64,000 nucleotides of DNA from an uncultured Clostridia bacterium (GCA_947305745.1 CAMZEH010000002.1:120591-184590), one strand, 5' to 3'; shown: positions 37,568 through 48,547, counted from the first letter of the stretch. Notes: generated from the sequence alone by a model not told the origin. Numbers and translations: made by a program.

Positions 37568-39205
37568 ATGGAACATTTGTGCATGAATTGTATGAAAAAC
37601 ATTGACGAGTCCAAAGATATATGCCCTTACTGCGGATATGAAACATCGGAAGAGCAAGAAAAACCTTTTTTGCCGTTTGAAACAATCCTGCAAGAGAGAT
37701 ATATTATCGGCAAAGGTTTGGAGATCAACGGCGAAGGACTGGGATATATAGGCTACGACAAAACGAAAAACAGTAAGATATATATAAGAGAATTTTTCCC
37801 CGGAAATCTATGTGAAAGATCGAGCGATAACATTAAAATTTTGCGTTTTGATCAAAAAAGCAGAGTTTTTGATAATTTAATGCTCGAATTTTTAAAGTGC
37901 TTCAGGTCTGTTGCCAAAATTCGCAATCTCCCTTCGGTAACCTCGGTTTATGACATATTCAATGAAAACGGCACAGCATACGTAGTCATGGAATGGATTG
38001 AGGGGGAAAGTCTAGACAAATTCCTCAGTAAATCAGGCGGTTGCTTGCCTTGGAGCAAAGCTAAAATGATGTTTATGCCGTTACTTTCTTCGCTCATCAA
38101 AATGGAAAATTTTGGAATAAGGCACTTAGGAATATGTCCTGCAAATATGCTCGTGACTGAAGACCATAAAATTAAACTTGTCGGATTTGCAACCAAAGCG
38201 TTGCGAAGCACCCACTCGGAAATAGAAAGTCAACTCTATGATGGCTGTTCCGCACTCGAACAATATAGCAAAAGCTACGAAGCTTTAGAAGCAACCGATA
38301 TATATGGATTTATGTCTTCCCTATTTCTTGCCGTAACGGGTGAATATCCTCTTCCTGCGCCGAAAAGGCTCGGAGACGATAGGCTTTTAATCACAGAAAA
38401 CATACTGGAAGATCTGCCTGACAATGTGGTTTCTTCGTTTGCAAATGCGTTAAAGGTTTCCCCAAGCAATCGCACGCTTTCTTTTGAAACGCTCAGAATA
38501 GAACTTTCAAATTCTCCCATTTTGAGAGTAAAAGGTATGGGAGAACCCGATGAAAATTTTGAAGTTGACATAGAGGATCAAAAAGATGATAGCGACAAAA
38601 AAGAAAATACAAAATGGGGCATAATATCTTGTATTTCGGCTTTGGCACTGCTTTTGGTCGGACTGGGAGTTTACCTATATATACTGAATAATACGGGATC
38701 TCTTTCACAAAATGATACAAGTTCGGATAATCAAAACAACACGATTTATCAGATGAACGATTTGGACAGCAGCGAACACCAAACACAGAAATTTACAGTT
38801 CCAAATTTAGTCGGAAGGAACTATAATACTCTGCAAGATGAAGTCGCAAAAGGAGGATCGAACTACAAACTAGTTCTACTTTCAGACGATTTTAGCGATA
38901 ATGTGGGCGAAGGATGCGTGATATCGCAAATCCCCACAGCCGGAGAAGAAGCCAATATAGGATCAACAATAGCGGTCAACATCAGCAAAGGATCACAAAA
39001 GCGAACAGTCCCCTCAGTTAAAGGTAAAAGTTTATCGGAAGCCTCTCAGCTTATAACAAATGCAAAATTAACGCCCACAAAGACGTCGGAATACAGTAAT
39101 GAATATCCAGAAGGCACTGTAATCGGGTACAAAAACTGTAAAGAAGGCGATCAATTGGATTATGGTTCGGAAGTAATCATAATAGTAAGTAAGGGGTCCG
39201 TATAA
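37568..39205 (+). CDS. Zinc-ribbon/protein-kinase-like (pseudokinase)/TM/PASTA protein
   Basis: CMNCMKN..CPYCGYE; kinase-fold region with degenerate motifs; single TM; two PASTA repeats VPNLVGRNYNTLQDEV... and VPSVKGKSLSEASQLI... Confidence 0.88.
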   Translation: MEHLCMNCMKNIDESKDICPYCGYETSEEQEKPFLPFETILQERYIIGKGLEINGEGLGYIGYDKTKNSKIYIREFFPGNLCERSSDNIKILRFDQKSRVFDNLMLEFLKCFRSVAKIRNLPSVTSVYDIFNENGTAYVVMEWIEGESLDKFLSKSGGCLPWSKAKMMFMPLLSSLIKMENFGIRHLGICPANMLVTEDHKIKLVGFATKALRSTHSEIESQLYDGCSALEQYSKSYEALEATDIYGFMSSLFLAVTGEYPLPAPKRLGDDRLLITENILEDLPDNVVSSFANALKVSPSNRTLSFETLRIELSNSPILRVKGMGEPDENFEVDIEDQKDDSDKKENTKWGIISCISALALLLVGLGVYLYILNNTGSLSQNDTSSDNQNNTIYQMNDLDSSEHQTQKFTVPNLVGRNYNTLQDEVAKGGSNYKLVLLSDDFSDNVGEGCVISQIPTAGEEANIGSTIAVNISKGSQKRTVPSVKGKSLSEASQLITNAKLTPTKTSEYSNEYPEGTVIGYKNCKEGDQLDYGSEVIIIVSKGSV

Positions 39206-39361
39206 ATATTAAGCAAATATTAAAGCGGCAAAATCCACGTAGCGTTAGAATTTCCTGAAGTTTGCTCTGGGCGAAAAGTCGAATAGTCCGGGAATGTTCA
39301 AAATTTTGTGGAAAAATCTTATTCAAAAATTAAGGTAATCTACTATATTTCATCATTGACT

Positions 39362-39377
39362 TCACTATATATAGGGG
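39362..39377. promoter_or_regulatory. Putative NrdR box 1
   Basis: tcactatatatagggg, resembles acaCwATATaTwGtgt. Confidence 0.65.
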
Positions 39378-39393
39378 ATATAATGTGTATATT

Positions 39394-39409
39394 CTACTAT
39401 ATGTAGTGT
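39394..39409. promoter_or_regulatory. Putative NrdR box 2
   Basis: ctactatatgtagtgt, start 32 bp from box 1 start. Confidence 0.7.
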
Positions 39410-39486
39410 TTTAAGCGAAAAAATTCAATAATCAATTGAACATAACGCATAATTTTATGATTTAATTTTGAAAGGAAGAAATAATT

Positions 39487-39768
39487 ATGAATCAAAATAT
39501 AACTCTTTACAGTAACGGATGCCCCAAATGTAAAGTCATGGAAGCGAAACTTGCCGCCAAAAATATAAATTACATTAAAAATGAAAACGTCTCAGAAGTC
39601 GCGAGCATGGGATTTCAATCACTCCCGATTTTAAAAGTAGATAATGATTTTCTAAGTTTCGTTGAGGCGAACACCTGGGTAAACAGTCAACCCGAACAAG
39701 TTCTCGAACCTAAAGTAATTCCAAACGATATTACAGATGATTTTGCAAACGCTTGCAGCGTGATTTAA
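39487..39768 (+). CDS. Glutaredoxin/NrdH-like redoxin
   Basis: ITLYSNGCPKCKVMEAKLAAKNI...MGFQSLPILKVD; CxxC motif CPKC. Confidence 0.88.
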   Translation: MNQNITLYSNGCPKCKVMEAKLAAKNINYIKNENVSEVASMGFQSLPILKVDNDFLSFVEANTWVNSQPEQVLEPKVIPNDITDDFANACSVI

Positions 39769-39830
39769 AAAAACACTACAATTTTTAAATGTTAACCAAA
39801 AGCATAAATTGTTACATGGAGGAGAACCAA

Positions 39831-41744
39831 ATGGAAATCAAACTAAATTTTTTCAAACCATTTACCGAATGTCTTAAGAAGTTAAAACAAAAATATGACT
39901 CTAAGTTTGAAATGATAAACGGATTTTCAAATTCAAATTTGAATTTCACGGATTTTATAGATAATTTTATAGCATCACAAACGGTTGCAGAAACAACAAT
40001 AGATGCTAACGCAAACAGCACCACTCATGACGTGAGAACGCTTCTTGCAGACATGGTAAAGCCACACACTAAGCTGCTTTCATATAATAAAATATTTATG
40101 GAGCTTACAAAAAAATATGGTCTTGAAGCGGCCGAGCAGTGGCTTGAAGGCGACTGGAACGGGCAGTATTATTTGCATAACTCCGCAACGGCTTCATTTA
40201 CTCCTTATTGCTACGCCTATGACCTTGAAAAACTCGTCGAAAAAGGGCTCTTCTTCATTAATAAATTCAAAACCGGCGCGCCAAAACACCTGACCACTTT
40301 CAACGACCACGTTCTTGAATTTATCAGCTGGGCATCGAACAGGAGCAGCGGCGCTGTAGGTTTACCTAGTTACCTCCTTTATTCATATTATTTCTGGTAT
40401 AACGATGTTAAAAATAACTTCTGCCTGAAAGACCCCGAATATTATAGAAAACAATGTTTCCAGAAGTTTATCTATGACCTCAATCAGCCATATTTGAGAG
40501 TTACCGAATGTGCTTTTTCTAATATAAGCGTTATGGACAGGAACTACCTCGTAGAACTTTTCGGAGGGCGTCAGTTCCCGAACGGCGACTATGTAATCGA
40601 CCATATTGAAGGCATAATCGAACATCAAAAGGCGTTTATGGAAGTAGTTTCGGAAATCAGAAAAGAAACCATGATGACTTTCCCGGTGCTTACATATTCG
40701 CTTCTGTATCAGAACGGCAAATTTGTCGATGAAGAATTCGCTCGCTGGTGTAATAGACACAACATGCAGTGGTACGACAGCAATTTCTACGTCGGAAACG
40801 ATGTAACGAGCCTATCAAACTGCTGCAGACTCATTTCCAATACATCTAAGCTCGATGCGTTTATTAATTCCGTCGGAGGGACGTCGCTTTCAATCGGCAG
40901 CATTCAAGTAAACACAATAAACCTCAGAAGAATAGCTATTGAATCAAACGGAAGCAAAGAAGAATTTTTGAAAATTTTGAATTCGCGTCTTGAAAACTGC
41001 ATTAAGGTTCTTGACGTTGTCAGAGATATCATTAAGCAAAACATCAAAAAAGGCCTTCTCCCCAACTATTCTTACGGACTTATCGAAATCGAAAAGCAGT
41101 ATAATACAATCGGAATTACAGCTATGTATGAAGCTATATCCGAGTTCGGGCTTATCAATACCGATAAATTCGGGAATAAGTCTTATTCCGAAGAAGGTCT
41201 TGAATTTGCAAAAGAAATTTTGAATGCAATAAACGCAAAAAAAGATTCCTATAATTTTGATTACAGCATAAATGTTGAGGCAATTCCGGCAGAGCGTGCG
41301 AATATCGTACTCAGCCAGAAAGACGCCATATTATTCCCCGAAAAAGAGCAGTATTTCATATACTCCAATCAGTGGATACCGCTTATGGAAAAATGTACGC
41401 TGAATGAGAAAATAAAGCTCGGCGCACTACTCGATAAAGAATGCGGCGGCGGACAAATTTCACACATAAACCTTGCAGGAAAATTCGCAAGTGAAGAGCA
41501 AGCTTGGGAGCTTCTCAATCACATCGCAAAGTCGGGCGTAATATATTTTGCCTACAACTGCAAAATTTCTGTCTGCTCCAGCGAACATGCTTTCTTTTCA
41601 AAAACTTGCCCGAGATGCGGCGAAGAACCCGTGGATACATACTCGAGAATTGTAGGATTCTTAGTGCCTGTTTCGGCATATAGCAAAGAAAGAAAACGCG
41701 AATTTGAACAAAGAAAGTGGTTCGATTTGAATGAACGCCAATAA
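39831..41744 (+). CDS. nrdD: Anaerobic (class III) ribonucleoside-triphosphate reductase
   Basis: ATG 39831 after tggaggag; Gly-radical motif RIVGFLVP; Zn site C-x-..CxxC (NCKISVCSSEHAFFSKTCPRCGEE). Confidence 0.93.
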   Translation: MEIKLNFFKPFTECLKKLKQKYDSKFEMINGFSNSNLNFTDFIDNFIASQTVAETTIDANANSTTHDVRTLLADMVKPHTKLLSYNKIFMELTKKYGLEAAEQWLEGDWNGQYYLHNSATASFTPYCYAYDLEKLVEKGLFFINKFKTGAPKHLTTFNDHVLEFISWASNRSSGAVGLPSYLLYSYYFWYNDVKNNFCLKDPEYYRKQCFQKFIYDLNQPYLRVTECAFSNISVMDRNYLVELFGGRQFPNGDYVIDHIEGIIEHQKAFMEVVSEIRKETMMTFPVLTYSLLYQNGKFVDEEFARWCNRHNMQWYDSNFYVGNDVTSLSNCCRLISNTSKLDAFINSVGGTSLSIGSIQVNTINLRRIAIESNGSKEEFLKILNSRLENCIKVLDVVRDIIKQNIKKGLLPNYSYGLIEIEKQYNTIGITAMYEAISEFGLINTDKFGNKSYSEEGLEFAKEILNAINAKKDSYNFDYSINVEAIPAERANIVLSQKDAILFPEKEQYFIYSNQWIPLMEKCTLNEKIKLGALLDKECGGGQISHINLAGKFASEEQAWELLNHIAKSGVIYFAYNCKISVCSSEHAFFSKTCPRCGEEPVDTYSRIVGFLVPVSAYSKERKREFEQRKWFDLNERQ

Positions 41745-42237
41745 TGAGAACTACATTACAGTAAAAGAAATCGTAGATGAGAATTTTCAAGATTACAAAA
41801 AAGCGTCTATGTTTGTTGCAACTATAACATGCGATTTTAAATGCCTCGTCGAAAGGGGCCTTGATTGTAGCATTTGTCAGAATTCGAAAACCGCAAAGCT
41901 GCCAAATAAAAAAATTCTTATTTCGGACGTATTTAAAAGATATATTTCAAATCCCCTCACTCATGCGGTGGTTATCGGCGGTCTTGAGCCAATGCTGCAG
42001 TTTGAAGAAATTTTAAATCTTGTATCCTACTTCAGGGAAAACGGCTGCGATGACGATTTTGTGATATACACAGGCTACTATGCGGAAGAAATTTCTCAAA
42101 AAGTATCGTTGCTTAAACGTTTCAAAAATATTATAATTAAATATGGTAGGTTCATACCCGATTCAGATTCCGTTTTTGATGGTGTCCTCGGTGTGACCTT
42201 GAATTCAGAAAATCAGCATGCCGTAAAAATCAGCTGA
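41731..42237 (+). CDS. nrdG: Anaerobic ribonucleotide reductase activating protein-like radical SAM protein
   Basis: Overlaps nrdD end; [42 protein letters not shown]. Confidence 0.85.
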   Translation: MNANNENYITVKEIVDENFQDYKKASMFVATITCDFKCLVERGLDCSICQNSKTAKLPNKKILISDVFKRYISNPLTHAVVIGGLEPMLQFEEILNLVSYFRENGCDDDFVIYTGYYAEEISQKVSLLKRFKNIIIKYGRFIPDSDSVFDGVLGVTLNSENQHAVKIS

Positions 42238-42278
42238 TTTTCAGTTTTTTGTCTATAGTTTCGGAAAGGAAGATATAT

Positions 42279-43649
42279 ATGAAAAATATGGAAAATATGG
42301 AAAATATAGTAAATCTTTGTAAAAACAGAGGTTTCGTATTTCCCGGATCGGAAATATACGGAGGTCTCTCCAATACTTGGGATTATGGTCCTCTTGGTGT
42401 GGAATTCAAAAACAATATTAAAAAAGCTTGGCGTAAAAAATTCGTTCAAGAATGTAAATATAATGTCGGTTTAGACGCCGCAATACTGATGAATCCCAGA
42501 GTTTGGGAGGCTTCGGGGCATGTCGGAGGATTTTCGGATCCTCTTATGGACTGCAAAGAATGCAAAACTAGATACAGAGCCGACAAACTCTTGGAAGATA
42601 ACGGAATTGATGCGAACGGCATGACTTTCGAACAAATGGAAAGCACTATAAAAGAAAAAAATATAGCTTGTCCAAGCTGCGGAAAGCAAAATTTTACGGG
42701 TATTCGCAAGTTTAACCTTATGTTTAAGACGTTTCAAGGCGTCACCGAAGAAAGCAAAAATGAAATTTATCTGCGTCCCGAAACAGCTCAAGGTATCTTC
42801 GTAAATTTCGCAAACGTGCAGCGCAGTTCAAGGAAGAAAATTCCGTTCGGTATTGCGCAAATCGGTAAGTCATTCAGAAATGAAATCACGCCGGGAAATT
42901 TCACGTTCAGAACTCGCGAATTCGAACAGATGGAACTTGAATTTTTCTGCAAACCCGGAACGGATTTAGAATGGTTTAATTACTGGAAAGAATTTTGCAA
43001 AAAGTGGCTTCTTGCTTTGGGCATGACGGAGAGAAACATCAGGTTCCGCGACCACTCCAAAGAGGAACTTAGCCATTATTCAAATGCAACATCTGACATA
43101 GAATATGAGTTTCCGTTTGGCTGGGGCGAGCTTTGGGGCATTGCCGACAGAACCGACTTTGACCTTGGCAAACATCAGGAATTTTCAGGGAAAAACCTTG
43201 ATTATTTCGATCCCGAAACAAATGAAAGATATATCCCCTACGTTATTGAGCCGTCGCTCGGAGCTGACAGAGTTGCACTCGCGTTCTTGTGCGATGCGTA
43301 CACAGAAGAAAAAATCGATGAGAAAGATTCACGCGTAGTTATGAAACTTCACCCCGCTCTGGCACCGTTTAAAGCATGCGTTCTCCCCCTTTCTAAAAAA
43401 CTCGGGGAAAAAGCGGAAAAAATTCGTGACGAATTGTCATCGTATTTTATGGTAGATTACGATGATGCAGGTTCAATCGGAAAACGCTACCGCAGGCAAG
43501 ATGAAATCGGTACTCCTCTTTGTATTACCTATGATTTCGACAGCGAAAATGACGGCTGCGTGACCGTGCGCGATAGGGACACGATGGAGCAAGAAAGAAT
43601 TAAGATAAGCGAGCTTAAAAATTATATTAAAAATAAAATTAGATTCTAA
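42279..43649 (+). CDS. glyS: Glycyl-tRNA synthetase (eukaryotic-type alpha2 GlyRS)
   Basis: ATG 42279 after ggaaagga; [39 protein letters not shown]-like, [21 protein letters not shown]. Confidence 0.96.
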   Translation: MKNMENMENIVNLCKNRGFVFPGSEIYGGLSNTWDYGPLGVEFKNNIKKAWRKKFVQECKYNVGLDAAILMNPRVWEASGHVGGFSDPLMDCKECKTRYRADKLLEDNGIDANGMTFEQMESTIKEKNIACPSCGKQNFTGIRKFNLMFKTFQGVTEESKNEIYLRPETAQGIFVNFANVQRSSRKKIPFGIAQIGKSFRNEITPGNFTFRTREFEQMELEFFCKPGTDLEWFNYWKEFCKKWLLALGMTERNIRFRDHSKEELSHYSNATSDIEYEFPFGWGELWGIADRTDFDLGKHQEFSGKNLDYFDPETNERYIPYVIEPSLGADRVALAFLCDAYTEEKIDEKDSRVVMKLHPALAPFKACVLPLSKKLGEKAEKIRDELSSYFMVDYDDAGSIGKRYRRQDEIGTPLCITYDFDSENDGCVTVRDRDTMEQERIKISELKNYIKNKIRF

Positions 43650-43685
43650 ACCGAAAGGTGGTAAAAGGATTTTTTAATCCGTAAT

Positions 43686-44882
43686 ATGACGAAAACAATT
43701 TATATGGATAACGCCGCTACAACGCCTGTAAATGCGGACGTTTTGAAAGAAATGTACCCTATGTTTAGGGATAATTTCGGTAACCCATCGACGATATATA
43801 ATGTAGGCAAACGGGCAAAAGAAAAAATTGATAACGCCCGAAAACAAGTTGCAAACGCTTTAGGCGCAGACACAAAAGAGATATTTTTCACGTCTTGTGG
43901 TACTGAATCCGACAACTGGGCGATAAAAGGTGCAGCTTTTGAAGGTTTAAAAAAGGGCAAAAACCACATTATAACTTCAAAAATAGAACATCATGCGGTT
44001 TTGCATACTGCACAATTTTTAGAGAAAAACGGATTTGACGTAACGTATCTCAATGTGGATGAATACGGACTTGTTTCACCCGAGGATGTGAAAAACGCTA
44101 TAACCGGCAAAACCGCTGTGGTTTCAATAATGTTCGCAAATAACGAAATCGGGACCGTGCAGCCGATAGAAGAAATCGGTAAAATCTGCAGAGAAAAAGG
44201 AATACTTTTCCACACCGATGCTGTACAGGCTGTGGGACACATTCCAATTGACGTCAAAAAAATGAATATCGATATGCTTTCTCTTTCAGCACATAAATTT
44301 AACGGTCCTAAAGGAACGGGAGCGTTATTTATACGCAAAGGCGTCAGGATCGGAACATTTATGGAAGGCGGAGCTCAAGAGTCACGTAAAAGAGCGGGGA
44401 CCGAAAACACAGCGGGAATCGTAGGCATGGGCAAAGCGATCGAAATTGCATGTACTGATATCGAAAATAAAGTTACGGCTCTTTCCGAAAAGCGTGACAA
44501 GTTAATAAACGAACTTTTAAAAATCACTCATTCAAGGCTCAATGGTCACCCGACGAAAAGACTTCCCGGCAATGTGAATATAAGTTTTGAGGGTATCGAA
44601 GGCGAATCACTACTTTTATTTTTGAATATGGCAGGAATTTGTGCGTCTTCGGGTTCCGCTTGCACTTCGGGGTCTCTCGACCCAAGTCACGTGCTCTTGG
44701 CTATCGGGCTTCCGCACGAAATTGCACACGGATCATTAAGACTATCTTTGGCTGAAGAAAACACTTATGAAGAGATTGATTTTGTAATCGAAGAAGTTAA
44801 CAAAATCGTGAATAGACTTCGCGAGATGTCCCCTCTCTGGGAGAAAATAATTAAAAATGAAAAAATAAATTTAAGGAGGTAA
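43686..44882 (+). CDS. nifS: Cysteine desulfurase
   Basis: [56 protein letters not shown]. Confidence 0.96.
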   Translation: MTKTIYMDNAATTPVNADVLKEMYPMFRDNFGNPSTIYNVGKRAKEKIDNARKQVANALGADTKEIFFTSCGTESDNWAIKGAAFEGLKKGKNHIITSKIEHHAVLHTAQFLEKNGFDVTYLNVDEYGLVSPEDVKNAITGKTAVVSIMFANNEIGTVQPIEEIGKICREKGILFHTDAVQAVGHIPIDVKKMNIDMLSLSAHKFNGPKGTGALFIRKGVRIGTFMEGGAQESRKRAGTENTAGIVGMGKAIEIACTDIENKVTALSEKRDKLINELLKITHSRLNGHPTKRLPGNVNISFEGIEGESLLLFLNMAGICASSGSACTSGSLDPSHVLLAIGLPHEIAHGSLRLSLAEENTYEEIDFVIEEVNKIVNRLREMSPLWEKIIKNEKINLRR

Positions 44883-44886
44883 AAAT

Positions 44887-45327
44887 TTGGAATATAGTGA
44901 AAAAGTAATGGATCATTTTGCAAATCCGAGAAATGTGGGCGAAATAGAAAATGCCGACGGAATAGGTGAAGTAGGAAATCCCAAATGCGGCGATATAATG
45001 AAAATGTATCTCAAAATAGACAAAGGCGTCATAACGGACGTAAAATTTAAGACTTTTGGTTGTGGCGCGGCAATTGCGACAAGTTCGATGGCAACAGAAC
45101 TTATTAAAGGCAAAACAATCGAAGATGCTTTAAAAGTCACAAACAGAGCCGTTATGGAAGCTCTCGACGGCTTACCGCCCGTGAAGGTTCATTGTTCGGT
45201 GCTCGCAGAACAAGCCGTTAAAGCGGCGCTTTCGGATTACTACACGAAGAAAGGCATCGATCCCACTCCGATCGTAGGCAAACTTGAAGATGATTGCCAC
45301 GGAGAATGCACTTGCGATTTGCATTAA
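44887..45327 (+). CDS. nifU: Fe-S cluster scaffold NifU/IscU-like
   Basis: TTG start; VMDHFANPRNVGEIENADG, CGDIMKMYLKI, FKTFGCGAAIATSSMATELIKGKT, KVHCSVLAEQAVKAAL. Confidence 0.95.
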   Translation: MEYSEKVMDHFANPRNVGEIENADGIGEVGNPKCGDIMKMYLKIDKGVITDVKFKTFGCGAAIATSSMATELIKGKTIEDALKVTNRAVMEALDGLPPVKVHCSVLAEQAVKAALSDYYTKKGIDPTPIVGKLEDDCHGECTCDLH

Positions 45328-45354
45328 ATTAAAATTAAAAATGAAGATAAAAAG

Positions 45355-45388
45355 ACCTCGTTCAATCTCAAAAGTTGAGCGAGGCTTT
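45355..45388. terminator. Intrinsic terminator between convergent genes
   Basis: cctcgttcaa-N9-ttgagcgagg-ctttaatt. Confidence 0.8.
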
Positions 45389-45397
45389 AATTATGTC

Positions 45398-46774
45398 TTA
45401 TGGAATAGAATTTCTTCTTTGGCGAGTCGCTTTTTTGTAGGGAGTTGCTGTGTTAAGTTTTGCAAACCTCAGTATTCTTTCTAATGTACTAATATCATAA
45501 GTACCTAAGTCGAAATTATCTTTGATTTGCTGAAGAATTTCATTAGCTATCTTTTTGCCGCTTCGCGTCTTGAGTTTATCCATATAATACTTCGAATCGC
45601 CGCATTTATATACTTTTTTGAAATGGTTGTTTGCATGTTCTAATTTAGCCGGATCAATATCAATTAGCAATTCAATAATGTTTTCAAATCTGCCAAAATT
45701 TACATTTTTATCTTTGGGATAGTTTAGAGTATCCATAACATACTTCATAAAAAGTCTTTTTGAAACTTTATCATTCAGGTACACTTCTTTATTTAGAAAC
45801 CGGCCGGTATCGGCAGGAGCATATAACCCAATATATTTTTCATAAACTTTGGATACATCATCTAAATCTTGGTAAGTAGATACTTTAGTGGTAATAATTT
45901 TTTCTAATTTCTCATATAACTGTTTCTCCGTGATGTATAAAACTTTTCTTCCAAACGTCATTTCTCCGAAACGATTAAAGAAAGTCTTAAGCTCCGGCGT
46001 TATTTTTATCCGTGAAGGTAGCGGACCTACATTTGGATTGGTGCCAACAAGGTATTCTCTCTCCGCCATTTTCATGCGCCGTTCTGAGTCCAAACTTTGG
46101 TACTCTTCAGTATCTTGGTGAGGAAAATTTATATCCAGGTCGTCCCAAACCAGATAATCCCCAGCCCGATTTGTTAAGTAATATTCGATCCTGTCATCAG
46201 GATCGCCATAGAGTGTATTTGTATATACAATGCCTTTAGTAATTTGAGCGGCAAATTTGGAGCCTAAAGCTTTATATACAAACGGAGTGACATACTTTTC
46301 TATATATTCTTTATTTCTAACCCAGCGTGTAATTTTACCCGCCCTTTCTATGAGTTTTGTAATTACATTATCTTGTATGCCGAGCGCTTTTAACAAATCT
46401 TTATACGTGCTGAATTTTTTTAAAGTTTCTTTTATCCCATTACCGTTTCCCTCTCCTATATACTTACACAAATCAAGCATATACTGACGGGTTAAAATAT
46501 TATCAACAAGCGGTGCTAATTTTTCAAATTTTGTAACCGTTTCATCACTTTCATCATCTTCTTTCATATTATCAATAACTTGCATTGCCACAACGAGCGG
46601 TGAGAAAATTAAAATCACCATCGTATAATCTCTGGTACGTGGCCAGCTATACGAATTTAATTTGTTTTTATATTTTTCCAAATTTCCTTCCGAAGCTGCA
46701 TTCACAACTTCCTTAGTGTCACTACCCACCAAAGCGCCTTTGACAGTTTCGTTAAACTTTCGCATATCCTTCAT
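45398..46774 (-). CDS. Hypothetical protein, 458 aa, no recognised domain
   Basis: Long ORF with its own promoter (46831..46859) and terminator; one hydrophobic segment MVILIFSPLVVAMQVI. Confidence 0.7.
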   Translation of the reverse strand: MKDMRKFNETVKGALVGSDTKEVVNAASEGNLEKYKNKLNSYSWPRTRDYTMVILIFSPLVVAMQVIDNMKEDDESDETVTKFEKLAPLVDNILTRQYMLDLCKYIGEGNGNGIKETLKKFSTYKDLLKALGIQDNVITKLIERAGKITRWVRNKEYIEKYVTPFVYKALGSKFAAQITKGIVYTNTLYGDPDDRIEYYLTNRAGDYLVWDDLDINFPHQDTEEYQSLDSERRMKMAEREYLVGTNPNVGPLPSRIKITPELKTFFNRFGEMTFGRKVLYITEKQLYEKLEKIITTKVSTYQDLDDVSKVYEKYIGLYAPADTGRFLNKEVYLNDKVSKRLFMKYVMDTLNYPKDKNVNFGRFENIIELLIDIDPAKLEHANNHFKKVYKCGDSKYYMDKLKTRSGKKIANEILQQIKDNFDLGTYDISTLERILRFAKLNTATPYKKATRQRRNSIP

Positions 46775-46830
46775 TTCTACGCACCCCTTTTTAAAATGTG
46801 TTTACTTGAAATAACTCAAATATTATGCTC

Positions 46831-46859
46831 ATTATATATATGTGTGTGTGTAACGTCAA
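46831..46859 (-). promoter_or_regulatory. Sigma-A-type promoter for 458-aa hypothetical gene
   Basis: TTGACG-N17-TATAAT on minus strand. Confidence 0.75.
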
Positions 46860-47008
46860 GTATTTTTTAGAAAAAATATAAAAAGATTTCAAAATCATAT
46901 TTAAATTAAAAACGGAATTTTATGTTTATAAACTTGAAATTTGCTTCTGCATAATGTATAATTAATAATAATAAGATTATTTTTTAACATTAAAAGGCGG
47001 ATATAATA

Positions 47009-48538
47009 ATGATTTCTACCATTCACAGTATGGGAATTAACGGCATCGAGGCATTCCAAGTAAACATTGAGTCTGATATTTCACAAGGTATGCCTGCTTG
47101 CGATGTTGTCGGGTTGCCTGACACTTCGGTAAAAGAAGCAAAAAATAGAGTGCGTTCGGCAATTAAAAGCTGCGGATTTACATTTCCACTTGCCAGAATA
47201 ACAATAAATTTGGCGCCGGCAGACGTACGTAAGATAGGATCAACTTATGACCTGCCTATTTTACTGTCAATACTGATGTCTAGCGGGCAGTTACCAGCAA
47301 TACCTGAAAACTCAGTTTTTGTGGGGGAAATTTCACTGAGCGGAAACATTGTACCGATAAACGGTGTACTGCCTATGACAATCCAGGCAAAACAGCTTGG
47401 ATTTGTAAATATTTTCGTACCGGCTAAAAATGCCGCAGAAGCTGCATCAATAGAGGGAATCAATGTTTATCCTGTAAATAACGTCCGTGAACTGGCTGAT
47501 TACATAAAGGGCGAGCTTGAAATCAAACGAAAGGAGCTAACTATAATTAAAAAAAAGCCAAAAGAAACCCTTTTGGACTTTTCGCAGGTAAAAGGTCAAT
47601 ACGATGTAAAAAGAGCGCTCGAAATAGCTGCTGCGGGGAATCACAACGTTTTATTGATAGGTTCGCCCGGGTCGGGAAAAAGTATGCTCGCCAAACGTCT
47701 TCCATCCATACTACCAGAGATGACATTTGACGAAATAATTGAAACAACAAAAATTCACTCGATATCGGGCATAATCGATAACGAATATCCGCTTATCACC
47801 GAAAGACCTTATCGAGCGCCCCATCATACAATATCGTCTGCAGGGCTTTCAGGCGGTGGAAGCGTCCCTACGCCGGGAGAAATATCGCTCGCACATAATG
47901 GAATTTTATTTCTTGATGAGCTTTTGGAATTCTCAAGATCATCTTTGGAAACACTTCGCCAACCTCTTGAAGAAGGCAAAATAACCATTTCCAGAGTGAA
48001 AGGCTCGCTCACATATCCTTGTTCGATAATGTTAATCGCCGCAATGAACCCATGTCCTTGCGGATACTACGGGCATCCGACGAAAGCATGCACATGCTCA
48101 GCAGGAACTATATCGAGGTATCTCAGAAAAATTTCAGGCCCACTTCTCGACAGAATGGATCTGCATATCGAAGTGCCACCTGTTGATTTCGAAAGTTTAT
48201 CGTCCAAAATAGAGCCCGAATCTTCTTCGGAAATTCGAAAAAGAGTCAATAAAGCGCGTGAGATCCAAATTGAGAGATATAAAAATTCTTCGGTAAAGTG
48301 CAACGCCCATCTTCCCTCTCACCTTGTATCGGAAGCGTGCTCGGCAACTGACGAGGCCAAAAAAATGCTCAAAATCGCATTTGACAGTATGAAACTTTCC
48401 GCAAGAGGATACGACAAAATTTTAAAAATCGCAAGAACAATTGCAGATTTGGACGGCTCCAAAGAAGTTGCTGCGGCTCACATCGCCGAGGCAATACAGT
48501 ACAGAAGCCTTGACAGAAAATATTGGAACAGATTTTAA
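47009..48538 (+). CDS. YifB/ComM family Mg chelatase-like AAA ATPase
   Basis: GLPDTSVKEAKNRVRSAIKSCGF, GSPGSGKSMLAKRLPSILP, NGILFLDELLEF, AAMNPCPCGYYG. Confidence 0.96.
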   Translation: MISTIHSMGINGIEAFQVNIESDISQGMPACDVVGLPDTSVKEAKNRVRSAIKSCGFTFPLARITINLAPADVRKIGSTYDLPILLSILMSSGQLPAIPENSVFVGEISLSGNIVPINGVLPMTIQAKQLGFVNIFVPAKNAAEAASIEGINVYPVNNVRELADYIKGELEIKRKELTIIKKKPKETLLDFSQVKGQYDVKRALEIAAAGNHNVLLIGSPGSGKSMLAKRLPSILPEMTFDEIIETTKIHSISGIIDNEYPLITERPYRAPHHTISSAGLSGGGSVPTPGEISLAHNGILFLDELLEFSRSSLETLRQPLEEGKITISRVKGSLTYPCSIMLIAAMNPCPCGYYGHPTKACTCSAGTISRYLRKISGPLLDRMDLHIEVPPVDFESLSSKIEPESSSEIRKRVNKAREIQIERYKNSSVKCNAHLPSHLVSEACSATDEAKKMLKIAFDSMKLSARGYDKILKIARTIADLDGSKEVAAAHIAEAIQYRSLDRKYWNRF

Positions 48539-48547
48539 TAAAACAAA

